Shown: piece by piece, positions 18,620-28,444 of the stretch | Position numbering within the stretch: the stretch's first letter is position 1 | How the letters are laid out: the number at the start of each line of letters is the position of its first letter | Assembly: GCA_022447185.1 (NCBI GenBank) | Contig: JAKVAY010000008.1 | Location: 1-55,028 of the forward strand | Source of the DNA: Fuerstiella sp. | GTDB lineage: Bacteria > Planctomycetota > Planctomycetia > Planctomycetales > Planctomycetaceae | Direction of reading: 5' to 3' | DNA length: 55,028 bases | The notes under the pieces: model-generated | Seen by the model: the letters and a program-made list of their open reading frames with translations, nothing else | Told to the model about the DNA's origin: nothing | Database searches by the model: none | Position numbers and translations under genes: made by a program

Positions 18620-19710
18620 AGAGGGTCGCTGCCGAATGTCATGCAGTGATTTCACGGACTCAGGGTACCGAACCGGAACAGATACCGGTGTCTGGCAGAG
18701 CAGACTCAGCTGTTGAACTGCGGAAACGGATTCAGTCATTGATCGGTGACGACCTGACTCGCGTAAATCAGATTCTTAAGAAACAGTTTCAGAATCCCCA
18801 CCCGTACATTACGGACGTTCTGCAGCATGCGGGCTGTTTGCGAGGTAAACAGATTCGTCCGGTCCTGCTGCTGCTGTGCCGAAAATCGATCAGCGGGCAC
18901 ATCGAAGATTCCGTTGTTACGCTTGCTGCAGTCGTTGAAATGATTCACACAGCTACTCTTGTCCACGACGACGTTTTGGACAATGCATTAAGTCGTCGCC
19001 ACATTCCTACAGTCAATCATCACTGGAATACTGAAACCAGTGTTCTGCTTGGTGACTATCTGTTTTCCCGAGCCTTTCGTCTGGCAGCATCCACCGGTGA
19101 TGCCAGTGCTTGTGAATTGATCGGCCGGGCTACAGACCTTACCTGTGCGGGTGAACTGCATCAGATTGCTGCTCGTGAGCACCGATCGGAATCCGAACGT
19201 GACTATTTTAGAATCATCCGAGGCAAGACGGGACAGTTGTTTGGGCTCAGCTGTCTGCTTGGAGCCCGCACCGCGACTGCCTCGCGGCATCTTCAGCGCC
19301 AAATTCACATTGCCGGTATTGAAGCAGGCATGGCCTTTCAAATTGCCGATGATGTACTGGATCTGACTGGTGAGGAAACTCAAACCGGCAAGGACTCAGG
19401 TAACGATCTGGTGAACCAGCGGCTCACGCTTCCCGTGTTGAGAGCTCTGCAGACAGCGACGTCGACCGAGCGCGACGAACTCAGGGACCTGTTGAACAGA
19501 AATGGCGTATGCAAACCAGGAACCCAGTTTACAGGACACCGAAATTCAGCATCCGGTCATCCCGCAATGCAGCGAGGGATTAGTTCAGCAAAGAAAACAG
19601 CACGGCATCTGGTCTCCAGTTGCATACGTCGATTGGCCCAACTGCCCGATTCGGAAAATCGTCGGCTGCTGGAATCGATCGTACATTTTTCTGTACGACG
19701 TCAGAATTAG
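18616..19710 (+). CDS. Polyprenyl diphosphate synthase
   Basis: A 364-residue trans-isoprenyl diphosphate synthase that lengthens an allylic diphosphate with isopentenyl diphosphate, for quinone side chains or other polyprenols. It carries the [10 protein letters not shown] segment, the first aspartate-rich motif in [13 protein letters not shown] and the second in [13 protein letters not shown] followed by [18 protein letters not shown]. The region after LLNRNGV (about residue 295) is unlike most relatives until RRLAQLPDS resumes near the end, so that stretch may have diverged or shifted frame. Its ATG overlaps the moaC stop by four bases. Chain length cannot be read with confidence. Confidence 0.92.
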   Translation: MKRVAAECHAVISRTQGTEPEQIPVSGRADSAVELRKRIQSLIGDDLTRVNQILKKQFQNPHPYITDVLQHAGCLRGKQIRPVLLLLCRKSISGHIEDSVVTLAAVVEMIHTATLVHDDVLDNALSRRHIPTVNHHWNTETSVLLGDYLFSRAFRLAASTGDASACELIGRATDLTCAGELHQIAAREHRSESERDYFRIIRGKTGQLFGLSCLLGARTATASRHLQRQIHIAGIEAGMAFQIADDVLDLTGEETQTGKDSGNDLVNQRLTLPVLRALQTATSTERDELRDLLNRNGVCKPGTQFTGHRNSASGHPAMQRGISSAKKTARHLVSSCIRRLAQLPDSENRRLLESIVHFSVRRQN

Positions 19711-19897
19711 AAGAGGCAGGTTGTCTCAGTCGGAAAGAGAGTGACGAGGGTGAGACTGTTGCAAGCCGAGGGAGGAAACAAACCAATTCGGCATAAATAA
19801 ATTGCAGTCAGGAGCCTTCCAAGCGTCGTTCGGATACGGTTCCGCCGATGAATATCGCATCGGGTCGTTACATTGCAACGGTCCCTGCACTCCGAAC

Positions 19898-20959
19898 TCA
19901 CCGAATCAGCATCGCATCTCCGTAGCTGTAGAACCGGTAGCGTTTTTCGACGGCCATGCGATAGGCCTTCATCGTCAGTTCATGGCCCGCAAACGCTCCA
20001 ACAAGGACGATGAGTGTCGAGCCTGGAAGATGGAAGTTGGTCAGTAACTGGTCGACCACCTGAAATCTGAATCCTGCCTGTATAAACAGATTCGTTGTTC
20101 CACGGAATTCCCCCACTCTTCCAGACCTGACTGCCGACTCCAGTGTACGTACGCTGGTCGTCCCCACGGCCACGATTCGTGAACCTTCTGCCTTTGTTGC
20201 TGCAATGTCTGTCGCTGTTTCTGCGGAGACTTCGCACCATTCAGAGTGCATTGTGTGTTCCGACAGTTGTTTTGTACTGACCGGGCGAAAGGTACCGATG
20301 CCCACGTGCAGCGTGACGTGTGACCGGTGTATACCCCGGTCTCTCATTGTATCCAGCAGGGACTCGGTGAAGTGAAGACCGGCTGTCGGGGCAGCAATAG
20401 CTCCGGGCCGATCTGCGAAAACGGTTTGATATCGATCCCGGTCGTTTTCGTCCGCAATCGACCTGCCAATGTACGGAGGTAACGGCAGCGATCCAAACTG
20501 ATTGAGCAGTTCCAGCGGATCACACTGGTATTCAGGTCGCGCAATCCAGCTGCCGTCTTCCATCTGTTTTTCCAGTGTCAGACACAATTCAGGAGTCCGT
20601 TGGTCCGGTGGATGAATTGTGAGGCTTTCACCCGCATGGAGTCTGCCGCGTGTCTGACCAGTGATTCTCCAGAGACCATTCTGCGATTCGTTGAGATACA
20701 AACCTTCCCAACGTCCGTTTGTTGCCGTGCGATATCCGAACAGGCGGGCGGGAAGCACCTTTGTATCGTTGAAGATCAGCCGGTCCTCAGGATCCAGAAA
20801 ATCGGGCAGATCCCGGATTGTGTAGTGCCCGATCGATTGTGATGCACGGTCAATGACCATCAATCGGGCGTCATCCCGTTTTTGGGATGGTCGTAACGCG
20901 ATCAGTTCCTGCGGCAGGTTGTATTGCCATGTGGAAATGTGATTCAGGTCGGCAGTCAT
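19898..20959 (-). CDS. queA: S-adenosylmethionine:tRNA ribosyltransferase-isomerase
   Basis: A 353-residue enzyme of queuosine biosynthesis that transfers and isomerises the ribosyl part of S-adenosylmethionine onto preQ1 in tRNA position 34, giving epoxyqueuosine. Diagnostic segments: YNLPQELIALRP, RLIFNDTKVLPARLFG, AAPTAGLHFTESLL, HVTLHVGIGTFRPV, MHSEWCEV and FHLPGSTLIVLVGAFAG near the end. Length fits the family. Start at the ATG at 20957-20959. No other queuosine gene is in the window. It converges with the polyprenyl synthase gene, with about 190 bases between them that hold no recognised element. Confidence 0.96.
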   Translation of the reverse strand: MTADLNHISTWQYNLPQELIALRPSQKRDDARLMVIDRASQSIGHYTIRDLPDFLDPEDRLIFNDTKVLPARLFGYRTATNGRWEGLYLNESQNGLWRITGQTRGRLHAGESLTIHPPDQRTPELCLTLEKQMEDGSWIARPEYQCDPLELLNQFGSLPLPPYIGRSIADENDRDRYQTVFADRPGAIAAPTAGLHFTESLLDTMRDRGIHRSHVTLHVGIGTFRPVSTKQLSEHTMHSEWCEVSAETATDIAATKAEGSRIVAVGTTSVRTLESAVRSGRVGEFRGTTNLFIQAGFRFQVVDQLLTNFHLPGSTLIVLVGAFAGHELTMKAYRMAVEKRYRFYSYGDAMLIR

Positions 20960-21019
20960 TCAGTGGTTTGCACAATACTTCGAGGTACAGAGTCAATAGT
21001 CGATGGAGTCAAACAATTT

Positions 21020-22606
21020 CTATCCTGGTGCTGCGAATTCCTGGACGACTAATCGGGCAGCCCGCAATCCATCGACGGCGGCGGTGACGATTCCACCAGC
21101 GTAGCCGGCTCCTTCGCCCACAGGGTAGACACCGTCGAAACCTGGAGCCTGGCCGGTACGACCATCTCGCTGGATACGCACCGGAGAACTTCCTCGCATT
21201 TCCGGGCCGGTGAGCACCGCATCATCCAGGTACCCGCCCCGCCATTTTTGATTCATAACCGGCAGACCCCGTTTCACGGTTTTCAGAACTGCCGGAGGCA
21301 GGAATTGTGCAAGTGAATGCGGTTTTGTTCCGCGCGCGTAAGAGGACACAACGTGGTCGGTTGATGAAGGAGAACGATCATCCAGGAAATCAACCACGCG
21401 CTGAACTGGCGCGAGGTATTCGCCGCCCGTTGCAACAAAGGCAGCGTGTTCATATTTGCGCTGCAGTTCGACGCCTGCCAGTGGGTGCGTGCTGCCGAAG
21501 AGATCCGGAGAGAGTGTGACAACAAGTCCACTGTTTGCGAACGTTGTGTCGTGACGTGAGTTGCTCATTCCGTTGGAGCAGAACATCCCGGGTTCAGACA
21601 CACTTGGAATAATGACGCCACCGGCACACATGCAAAACGTGAACAGATCACGGCTTCCCCTGGCAATCAGTGAATAGTCAGCCGCGCCCAGGATGTCCAG
21701 GTATTCAGGTCTGCCGTATTTATGGTCGTTGACAGCTTCCTGCGGGTGTTCAATCCGCAGCCCGGTCTGGAACGCTTTTGGTGTCATCGGCAGACCTGCA
21801 TGATGCAGCATCTCATACGTGTCACGGGCACTGTGACCAATTCCCAGAATACAGTGACTTGTTTCGATGGTTCCGGAGGATGTGTTTAGGGCGGTCAGTT
21901 GGCCATCTCGGATATTGAAGCCTTCAAGGCGGCAGTTGAACTGGTATTCGCCCCCGAGTTTTTCGATGCGACGACGAAAGTTGCGGCAGATTAGTGGAAG
22001 TTTGTTGCTGCCCAAATGCGGACGATGCTCCCAGGTTAGTGACGCTCGACCGCCGCAGTCGACAAAACTCCGGAGAACCCAGTCGACGTCGGATCCGGTG
22101 ATACGACAGGTGAGTTTGCCATCACTAAAACACCCGGCGCCCCCTTCACCAAACAGGTAGTTGTTTTCCGACTGGTGGTCTGCACCTTGATCAAATTTAC
22201 GGTTTGCGCGTACGCGATCTTTAACCGGATGTCCCCGTTCAATGATCAGCGGCTGAAATCCTCGAAGTGCCAGGTAATAGCCGGCAAGAAGTCCGGCTGG
22301 TCCCGAGCCCACGACCACTGGTCGTTGTTCCATGGGAAGTGTGCCAGGATCCGGATCGTAGAATTCCTGACGTTCCCAGGACTCAATTCGGATTCCCGGC
22401 ATGGTATTTGGTGTGTCGTCAAGCTCTACGACGACGGAGTACTCGAATCGCAGACCTGAACGCTGCCGTGCATCGAGACTCCTGCGGAGGATCCGCAGCT
22501 GTCGCATTTCGTCGACGGGAAGCTGCAGGGCACCGGCAACCACAGTCGGAAGTTCTGTTTCGGACTGTTCGACCGGGGTTCTTATGCCGGTGATGCGAAA
22601 TAGCAT
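21020..22606 (-). CDS. FAD-dependent dehydrogenase of the COG2509 type
   Basis: A 528-residue flavoprotein. After an N-terminal domain of about 95 residues, the FAD-binding Rossmann motif VVVGSGPAGLLAGYYLALRG starts near residue 97, followed by IERG and later LGIGHSARDTYEML, and the C-terminal FAD contact GEGAGYAGGIVTAAVDGL. Conserved internal blocks include GGAGCFSDGKLTCR and FCMCAGGVIIPS, which are hallmarks of this uncharacterised group. Some members have been linked to tRNA or quinone chemistry, but no reaction is established. Start at ATG 22604-22606. It lies 60 bases beyond queA in the same direction and may be transcribed with it. Confidence 0.85.
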   Translation of the reverse strand: MLFRITGIRTPVEQSETELPTVVAGALQLPVDEMRQLRILRRSLDARQRSGLRFEYSVVVELDDTPNTMPGIRIESWERQEFYDPDPGTLPMEQRPVVVGSGPAGLLAGYYLALRGFQPLIIERGHPVKDRVRANRKFDQGADHQSENNYLFGEGGAGCFSDGKLTCRITGSDVDWVLRSFVDCGGRASLTWEHRPHLGSNKLPLICRNFRRRIEKLGGEYQFNCRLEGFNIRDGQLTALNTSSGTIETSHCILGIGHSARDTYEMLHHAGLPMTPKAFQTGLRIEHPQEAVNDHKYGRPEYLDILGAADYSLIARGSRDLFTFCMCAGGVIIPSVSEPGMFCSNGMSNSRHDTTFANSGLVVTLSPDLFGSTHPLAGVELQRKYEHAAFVATGGEYLAPVQRVVDFLDDRSPSSTDHVVSSYARGTKPHSLAQFLPPAVLKTVKRGLPVMNQKWRGGYLDDAVLTGPEMRGSSPVRIQRDGRTGQAPGFDGVYPVGEGAGYAGGIVTAAVDGLRAARLVVQEFAAPG

Positions 22607-22651
22607 AGCGTGAACGCTGGATTCTTCCGGAATGTAGCCTGATTAACGTGG

Positions 22652-22686
22652 CGGTCCGTAAGTCTGTGTCCTGAGCATACGGACCG
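22652..22686. repeat. Inverted repeat between xylA and the flavoprotein gene
   Basis: CGGTCCGTA (22652-22660) pairs with TACGGACCG (22678-22686) across a 17-base loop. It lies beyond the xylA stop and before the flavoprotein start, both on the minus strand, so it could end xylA transcription or act as an operator for the flavoprotein gene. No T tract follows. Confidence 0.4.
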
Positions 22687-22726
22687 TGAAGTGCTCACCC
22701 CGGAGCGGCTGCAATCTTCACTGTAC

Positions 22727-24079
22727 TCAGATGTACCGGTTAATGATGTTTTCCAGCATTTCCTGGCGTCCGCTGACACTGGTGTCGGCTTCACCCTTTT
22801 CCAGCATATATGCCTCAAGTTCCTCGAAAGACGTTTGACCCTGTTCCACACGTCCACCGATTCCGGAGTCAAAACTGCTGTATCGTTCTTTGATGAAGTC
22901 CGACAGAGCATTGTCTTTTCGAATCGCTGCTGCTGTTTTCAATCCTCGAGCGAACGTATCCATCCCGCCGATATGGGCATGAAAAAGATCGATTGGTTCG
23001 GTGCTTTCGCGCCGGACCTTTGCATCGAAATTGGTACCGCCTGGAGCAAGGCCATTCTGTTTAAGGATGACCAGCATGACTTGTGTGGCCACGTAGATGT
23101 CAGTGGGAAACTGGTCAGTATCCCAGCCCAGCAGCAGGTCACCGGTGTTGGCATCGATACTTCCAAGAGCGCCCTGAATGGATGCGTATTCCAACTCGTG
23201 CATCATCGTGTGACCCGCCAGCGTCGCGTGATTTGTTTCGATATTGAGCTGGACGAAGTCGAGCAGTCCGTACTGGCGAATGAAATTCAAACAGGCTGCA
23301 GCATCGAAATCATACTGATGCTTTGTCGGTTCCTTCGGTTTGGGCTCAAACAGAAACTGACCGTTGAATCCAATCGATCGGGCGTGATCTTTTGCCATAT
23401 GCATAAATCGGGCAAGATGATCAAGTTCACGCTTCATGTCGGTGTTGTAGAGATTCATGTAGCCTTCACGACCGCCCCAGAACACATAGTTTTCTCCTCC
23501 AAGTTCATGGGTGACTTCGATCGCCTTTTTCACCTGAGCGGCTGCATAGGCATAAACATCTGCATTCGGACTGGTGGCTGCGCCGTGCGCAAACCGTGGG
23601 TTCGAAAACAGATTGGCGGTTCCCCAAAGCAGTTTTACCCCGGTTTCTTTTTGAGCTTCCTTCAGTCGTTCGACAACCGTATCCAGATTTGCATTCGTTT
23701 CACTCAGCGTTGATCCTTCAGGAGCTACATCCCGATCATGAAAACAGTAGAAAGGGACTCCAAGTTTTGTAATGAACTCGAATGCCACGTCGACTCTGCG
23801 TAAAGCATTGTCCACGGATTCTGTACCGTCGTCCCAAGGTCGCACGAGAGTTGGAGCTCCAAACGGGTCGACGCCGGTTGAGCGAAACGTATGCCAGTAG
23901 CACACACTGAATCGCAGCCAGTCACTCATTGACCGGCCTTCAACTATTTCAGATGCGTTGTAGTGATGAAATGCGAGAGGATTCTTTGACTCAGGACCCT
24001 CGTATTCGATTTTGCTGACTTCCGGGAAGTAACTGGTCATGAGGGGCGGGGCTTTCAAATCGTCTGTACTAATGTCCAT
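22727..24079 (-). CDS. xylA: Xylose isomerase
   Basis: A 450-residue cytoplasmic enzyme that interconverts D-xylose and D-xylulose (and glucose and fructose) with two divalent metals. Class II length and motifs: [11 protein letters not shown] with the catalytic His-Asp, [38 protein letters not shown], and the metal ligands in [20 protein letters not shown]. All key residues are present. The long start at 24079 adds [13 protein letters not shown]; an ATG at 24040 begins where relatives often do. No xylulokinase or xylose transporter is adjacent. It is divergent from a secreted protein gene, with a palindrome between them. Confidence 0.97.
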   Translation of the reverse strand: MDISTDDLKAPPLMTSYFPEVSKIEYEGPESKNPLAFHHYNASEIVEGRSMSDWLRFSVCYWHTFRSTGVDPFGAPTLVRPWDDGTESVDNALRRVDVAFEFITKLGVPFYCFHDRDVAPEGSTLSETNANLDTVVERLKEAQKETGVKLLWGTANLFSNPRFAHGAATSPNADVYAYAAAQVKKAIEVTHELGGENYVFWGGREGYMNLYNTDMKRELDHLARFMHMAKDHARSIGFNGQFLFEPKPKEPTKHQYDFDAAACLNFIRQYGLLDFVQLNIETNHATLAGHTMMHELEYASIQGALGSIDANTGDLLLGWDTDQFPTDIYVATQVMLVILKQNGLAPGGTNFDAKVRRESTEPIDLFHAHIGGMDTFARGLKTAAAIRKDNALSDFIKERYSSFDSGIGGRVEQGQTSFEELEAYMLEKGEADTSVSGRQEMLENIINRYI

Positions 24080-24235
24080 GAAGCGGCCGGATCAGACACT
24101 GACGCCGTTTCCGGCGGTACCGTGAGTGCAGCAGAAACTGCCGCTCAGATATTGGCCAGGCTATGGTAGCGGCGGGAATTGCTGATTCCCATCGATACGC
24201 AGAGGTTTCCCAATGCTCGATGACGGAATGTGGGC

Positions 24236-24253
24236 TCGATCATTCATGATCGA
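24236..24253. promoter_or_regulatory. Perfect palindrome in the xylA upstream region
   Basis: TCGATCAT, spacer TC, ATGATCGA: an 18-base site with 8-bp arms in the roughly 280-base gap between divergent xylA and the secreted protein gene. Position and symmetry suit a dimeric repressor, for example one responding to sugar, but no regulator gene is nearby. Confidence 0.35.
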
Positions 24254-24362
24254 TGACACTACCCTGCAATTGACGCATCAAATCATGAGCCCATTCCGTC
24301 CTGCGTTCTGCGACAGGTGTTCGGACCGGTACACGCAGTCATTCAACGGGAAGTCACTAACC

Positions 24363-25355
24363 ATGCGAAAGAAGTCTGCAAGAGGCGCATTCGTGGCAGG
24401 AGTCGTACTGAACCTGGTTTTGCTGCCCGCAGCGAAAAGTGTTGACAATGAGAGAATCAGTTCGGATGAGTCAGTGGCGAGCGACAGTGGTTCGGAAGCT
24501 GCAGCGCCGACGGAGAGGACTGACAAAACCAAAGCAGATGTCACCAAATATGTGCTTCGTTACAAATTTGCCGAAGGCGACATGATTCGATACCGATCGG
24601 AGAAAGTTGCCGAGCAATGTCTCACAGTGGCTGGATACAAGAAAACCGATCGCACTCGAGTGGAACAAGTCCGACGGTTTCAAGTCCGCGGTCTTGAAGA
24701 CACGGGCCAGGCCAGTCTCGTGATGCAGTATGAATCCGTATTTATGTCGAGACAGGTTGACGATGATGAACCTGTTGTTTTCCGTAACGACATGAAGCGG
24801 TCCGAAATCCCGAAATTGTTTGTCGGATTTGCGGACAAGCTGCGAGGGAAAGCTCCAAAATTTTCTGTGATGCCGACTGGTGTCCCTCGAGATGAGGACG
24901 ACAGGATCATATTGCCCGATCCTGAAGATCTGGCGGAAAACAAAGACCTGCCGGAGACTCGGTTTATGCTGCCACTGCCGGAATCCCCGCTGGCAGTGGG
25001 GGATACCTGGAGATACATCACCTGCGTGAAGGTACGGGTTACCACTGAGCTTGCTCGGGAAGTTCGGCTCCTGACAACATGTCGGTTGGTGTCGGTCGCG
25101 GACGGCATTGCACGGATTAAGTTTTCAACGTCGGCAATGGGTCGGCTTAAGTCCGTAACTGAGAAAGCTCAGTTGGTTAGTGCGATGCCTCGAGGTTACT
25201 GTCTGATGGATCTGGAGGCGGGTCAGATTACGAAACGAGTAATCCGGAATAGTGGCAGCGTGCACGGAGTTCAGGGGCCTCAGACGCTTTTGACGTATTC
25301 GTCGGACGCGATTGAAGAACTCATCACGCCGACTGCCCGTGTTGTTCAGCGATAG
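24363..25355 (+). CDS. Secreted DUF6263-like protein
   Basis: A 330-residue exported protein when started at the ATG at 24363; the frame is open to 24213 but the signal peptide begins here (MRKKSARGAFVAGVVLNLVLLPAAKS). After an acidic Ser/Asp-rich linker (SDESVASDSGSEA), a beta-rich domain starts with YVLRYKFAEGDMIRYRSE, which is the typical opening of DUF6263-type proteins, and ends with IEELITP. The block PLPESPLAVGDTWRY is also characteristic. Members are exported planctomycete proteins of unknown role, probably beta-barrel-like. No catalytic residues are recognised. It is divergent from xylA. Confidence 0.65.
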   Translation: MRKKSARGAFVAGVVLNLVLLPAAKSVDNERISSDESVASDSGSEAAAPTERTDKTKADVTKYVLRYKFAEGDMIRYRSEKVAEQCLTVAGYKKTDRTRVEQVRRFQVRGLEDTGQASLVMQYESVFMSRQVDDDEPVVFRNDMKRSEIPKLFVGFADKLRGKAPKFSVMPTGVPRDEDDRIILPDPEDLAENKDLPETRFMLPLPESPLAVGDTWRYITCVKVRVTTELAREVRLLTTCRLVSVADGIARIKFSTSAMGRLKSVTEKAQLVSAMPRGYCLMDLEAGQITKRVIRNSGSVHGVQGPQTLLTYSSDAIEELITPTARVVQR

Positions 25356-25970
25356 GCGAGAGTCAGATGCGACGACCGACGATTTATCTTCGGTCACGGG
25401 TGACGACTGGTCATAGAGCTGTTATTCCGGATATCGGTACAATGGTGCGGCAAGACTGGACGCGATATGTTGGGAAACACAGCTTGAGGCAACAGAGTTT
25501 CGCTTCGCGGGAAAGACAATGCCAAGATCAGGCTCGTCCTTGACATCAGTGCAGGATCCTGACAGGATGCCATGGCCAAAATGACCGGCACCGGGATGGG
25601 GGAAACCAATATCACGCAGTCCAGCAGTGGTCGTAAGTTGAATTGCTGAGAAGGCAGATTTCCACACCCAGGAGTGTGATCTGTTGCCAGCTTCAGTCGT
25701 TTCTGGCTTTGTTATGGTTGCTGAATGCGAAGGGATTTTCTGTTCGTAATCATTCGGTTGTTCTGACGCCGGAACTGTTCTTCGTACATCTGTTCAGTGC
25801 CGTTGTTCGTATGTGTGTCTGACACTCTAGTTGCGTCGACCAGTGAGTTTCGTGCCCCGTGGGCATGTCTGTTTACAATTTGCCAGGGAATTGATTGACC
25901 GGCAGACGCTCCGGATTCAGTAATTACATTTGTGCACCAAAAAGTGCGTGACTCAGTTAGGTCTTTGGTC
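25356..25970. other. Gap upstream of rpmF
   Basis: About 615 bases without a supported gene. A TTGACC at 25895-25900 could be a -35 for the rpmF-plsX unit but no well-spaced -10 follows. Short frames on the minus strand (25394-25667) have no recognisable protein features. The length leaves room for a small RNA or a decayed gene, neither of which I can show. Confidence 0.35.
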
Positions 25971-26153
25971 ATGGCCGTACCCAAGAGAAGACAGTCCAAG
26001 TCTCGTTCCCGCAAACGTCGCAGCCACAACGCCGTGAAGCCGATACAACTGGCGCGCTGCCCACAATGTGGAACCTCCCTTCCAACTCATGTCGTTTGTC
26101 CAACCTGCGGTTATTATCAGGGACGAACAATGATTGAAGCAGACGAGGATTAG
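25971..26153 (+). CDS. rpmF: 50S ribosomal protein L32
   Basis: A 60-residue protein of the large ribosomal subunit. Starts MAVPKRRQSKSRSRKRRSH, the standard L32 opening, followed by the zinc-ribbon pattern CPQCG and CPTCGYYQGR, so all four cysteines are present. The ATG at 25971 matches the family start exactly. It lies four bases before plsX; rpmF-plsX is a long conserved bacterial pair, with fabD next here. Confidence 0.98.
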   Translation: MAVPKRRQSKSRSRKRRSHNAVKPIQLARCPQCGTSLPTHVVCPTCGYYQGRTMIEADED

Positions 26154-26157
26154 GCTG

Positions 26158-27162
26158 ATGCGGATCGCGCTTGACGCGATGGGGGGTGATTTTGCCCCAA
26201 TCCCCAACGTTCAGGGTGCGGTTCAGGCAGTCGGTCAGAATGACGATCTGACAGTGATTCTGGTGGGCGACCAGAGGGCACTGGAATCACATCTGGATTC
26301 GGAGGGACTGAAGTCTGATCGGATTTCCATTGTCGGATCGGACGGTGTCGTGGGCATGGACGAGAAGCCGACGGTGGCGTTGAGGGAAAAGCCGGATTGT
26401 TCAATCGCTCGCTGCTGGAAGTTGATGGCGGGGGGCGACGCAGATGCTGTCGTAAGCGCGGGGAATACGGGTGCAGTTGTGGCGGCCGGACTACGCACGC
26501 GATTGTTCCTGAAGGGTGTCAAACGTCCAGGAATTGCTGTAACGCTGCCGACACGTAAAGGGGCAAGCGTGTTGCTGGATGTCGGTGCGAATCCCGACGC
26601 GAGGCCCGAGCACCTGTTGCAGTATGGAGTGATGGGAAGCATTTATGCTCGTGAGTTTCTCGGTTCTGGCGAACCTCTTGTTGGTCTTATGAACATCGGA
26701 AGTGAAGACGGCAAGGGTAACGACCTCTACCGCGAAACTCATCAGCGATTGTCAGTTTCCCGATTGCGTGACCGCTACGTCGGCAACGTCGAAGGACGAG
26801 GGTTGTATCAGGGGGAAGCGGACGTTTTGCTGTGTGAAGGTTTCGTCGGGAATATCATCCTTAAAGTCAGCGAAGGAATTGCGTCGTTCATGATGCAGTC
26901 CCTCGGCGAATCGCTGATGACAGAGTTGAGTGATGAACGCGAGCGAGCCGGTGCGGTTCTGAGCGAGTTGGGTCGGCGTTATCGTTATCAGGAAGCTGGT
27001 GGAGCACCACTGCTGGGTATTGATGGTACGTGTATCATTTGCCATGGGTCGAGCGACGCGGATTCGGTTGGAAATGCACTGCTTATGGCAGTTGATATGG
27101 ACGCGCACAATATTAACTCTCAGATTGTCGAACAACTGGCGATGCAGGCGGCAAATGTGTGA
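26158..27162 (+). CDS. plsX: Phosphate acyltransferase PlsX
   Basis: A 334-residue peripheral membrane enzyme that converts acyl-ACP to acyl-phosphate for phospholipid synthesis. Starts MRIALDAMGGDFAP, with SAGNTGAVVAAG, RPGIAVTLPTRKG, LLDVGANPDARPEHLLQ, NIGSEDGKGNDLYRET, CEGFVGNIILKVSEGIA and GAPLLGIDGTCIICHGSS in order, all family hallmarks. The start at 26158 gives the normal beginning; upstream frame residues overlap rpmF. Its substrate acyl-ACP comes from the fatty acid pathway, for which fabD follows 71 bases downstream. Confidence 0.97.
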   Translation: MRIALDAMGGDFAPIPNVQGAVQAVGQNDDLTVILVGDQRALESHLDSEGLKSDRISIVGSDGVVGMDEKPTVALREKPDCSIARCWKLMAGGDADAVVSAGNTGAVVAAGLRTRLFLKGVKRPGIAVTLPTRKGASVLLDVGANPDARPEHLLQYGVMGSIYAREFLGSGEPLVGLMNIGSEDGKGNDLYRETHQRLSVSRLRDRYVGNVEGRGLYQGEADVLLCEGFVGNIILKVSEGIASFMMQSLGESLMTELSDERERAGAVLSELGRRYRYQEAGGAPLLGIDGTCIICHGSSDADSVGNALLMAVDMDAHNINSQIVEQLAMQAANV

Positions 27163-27233
27163 TGAGCATGACTTTGCCCAGGATTATTTGTGGCTGAGTC
27201 GTCTGTCCACTGATGTTGCTACAGGGAACTGTC

Positions 27234-28151
27234 ATGTCAAAAATTGCGTTTCTGTTTCCCGGTCAGGGGGCACAGCATGTTGGCATGGGACAGCGTCTGG
27301 CGCAGCAGTATCCTCGTGCGAGGGATCTTTACGATAGTGCTGCTGATGTGCTTGGCTATGACCTGGCTAAGCTTTGTTTTGAGGGCCCGGCGGACCGGCT
27401 CGATTCAACGATTATCAGTCAGCCCGCAATCTTTGTCAGCAGTCTTGCTGCGCTCGAAAAGCTTCGGGCGGAAAGTCCGGAAGTTGTTCTTGGATGCGAA
27501 ATTGTGGCTGGACTGAGTCTGGGCGAATATACCGCACTTGTTTTTGCCGGAGCTCTGTCGTTCGAGGATGGATTGCGTCTGGTGCAGCGTCGAGGCCAGG
27601 CAATGCAGGCAGCTGCTGACGCAACACCATCTGGTATGGTCAGTATTCTTTTGCTGGGTGTCGATCAGGTGCAGGAAATCTGCAGGGAGGCTGCCGGCCA
27701 CGGCGTTATTCAAATAGCGAACTATCTGTGTCCCGGAAACCTGGTTGTGAGTGGTGTGAATGCGGCCTGCGAGCGTGCGGCTGAGCTTGCCGAAGCGACC
27801 GGAGGCCGGGCCGTACCCCTGGCTGTTGCGGGCGCTTTCCATACAGAAATCATGAAACCTGCGGATGTGGTCCTGGCGGAAGCGATTGCCGATGTGACTC
27901 TGAAATCCCCCGATTTGCCGGTGATTTCGAATGTTGATATGGAGCCGCACACTGCGCCGGCTGAGATCAGTGACAAGCTTGTTCGGCAGGTGGTAAATCC
28001 GGTGCGCTGGGAAGAATCGATGCGTGCATTACTGGATGCCGGATGCACTGAATTCTATGAAATTGGACCAGGCAAAGTATTGAAGGGGCTGTTGCGACGT
28101 GTGAGCCGTAAAACGCCCTGTACGACAATAAACGACTCGTTCGATGAGTGA
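27234..28151 (+). CDS. fabD: Malonyl-CoA:ACP transacylase
   Basis: A 305-residue enzyme that moves malonyl groups from CoA to acyl carrier protein for fatty acid elongation. The start MSKIAFLFPGQGAQHVGMG is standard; the nucleophile is Ser95 in GLSLGEYTAL, the oxyanion-side Gln is in the first motif, and the catalytic His is in GAFHTEIM. The C-terminal YEIGPGKVLKGLLRR matches. AGGGA lies upstream of the ATG at 27234. Gene order rpmF-plsX-fabD is conserved in many bacteria; the usual fabG and acpP do not follow here, as the next gene is citrate synthase. Confidence 0.96.
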   Translation: MSKIAFLFPGQGAQHVGMGQRLAQQYPRARDLYDSAADVLGYDLAKLCFEGPADRLDSTIISQPAIFVSSLAALEKLRAESPEVVLGCEIVAGLSLGEYTALVFAGALSFEDGLRLVQRRGQAMQAAADATPSGMVSILLLGVDQVQEICREAAGHGVIQIANYLCPGNLVVSGVNAACERAAELAEATGGRAVPLAVAGAFHTEIMKPADVVLAEAIADVTLKSPDLPVISNVDMEPHTAPAEISDKLVRQVVNPVRWEESMRALLDAGCTEFYEIGPGKVLKGLLRRVSRKTPCTTINDSFDE

Positions 28152-28272
28152 GCCTTTGCATTATTCACAGCACCCGTGAATTCGCGGTCGATCCAGGGCT
28201 TGATGAGTTTACTTTTTGGGCCGTACTGGTACCGTAGGTCCTGCCTGTCGTCGCCGTCAGGCGACTGTTCAT

Positions 28273-28301
28273 TTGTCGCCCGCCGAGTGCGCACCCATAA
28301 T
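28273..28301 (+). promoter_or_regulatory. Predicted promoter of gltA
   Basis: TTGTCG (28273-28278) and CATAAT (28296-28301) are separated by 17 bases. Transcription would start near 28308, giving a leader of about 137 bases before the gltA ATG at 28445. The -10 match is five of six, the -35 four of six. Confidence 0.35.
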
Positions 28302-28444
28302 ATGTGCAGACCGAGTGTTCCGACGTTACCAGGATTACATTCTGGCAGGCCGCCTGAGAATTGGTGTCGGGAGTACCGAACGGTGCTGTGCAGCGTCCTT
28401 CCCTCAGGTCGTCGACACATAGTTATGCTGCAAGGACAACTTTC

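Noticed and set aside
25394..25667. Minus-strand frames upstream of rpmF
   Set aside because: No recognisable domain, no ribosome site, and composition unlike the neighbouring genes.
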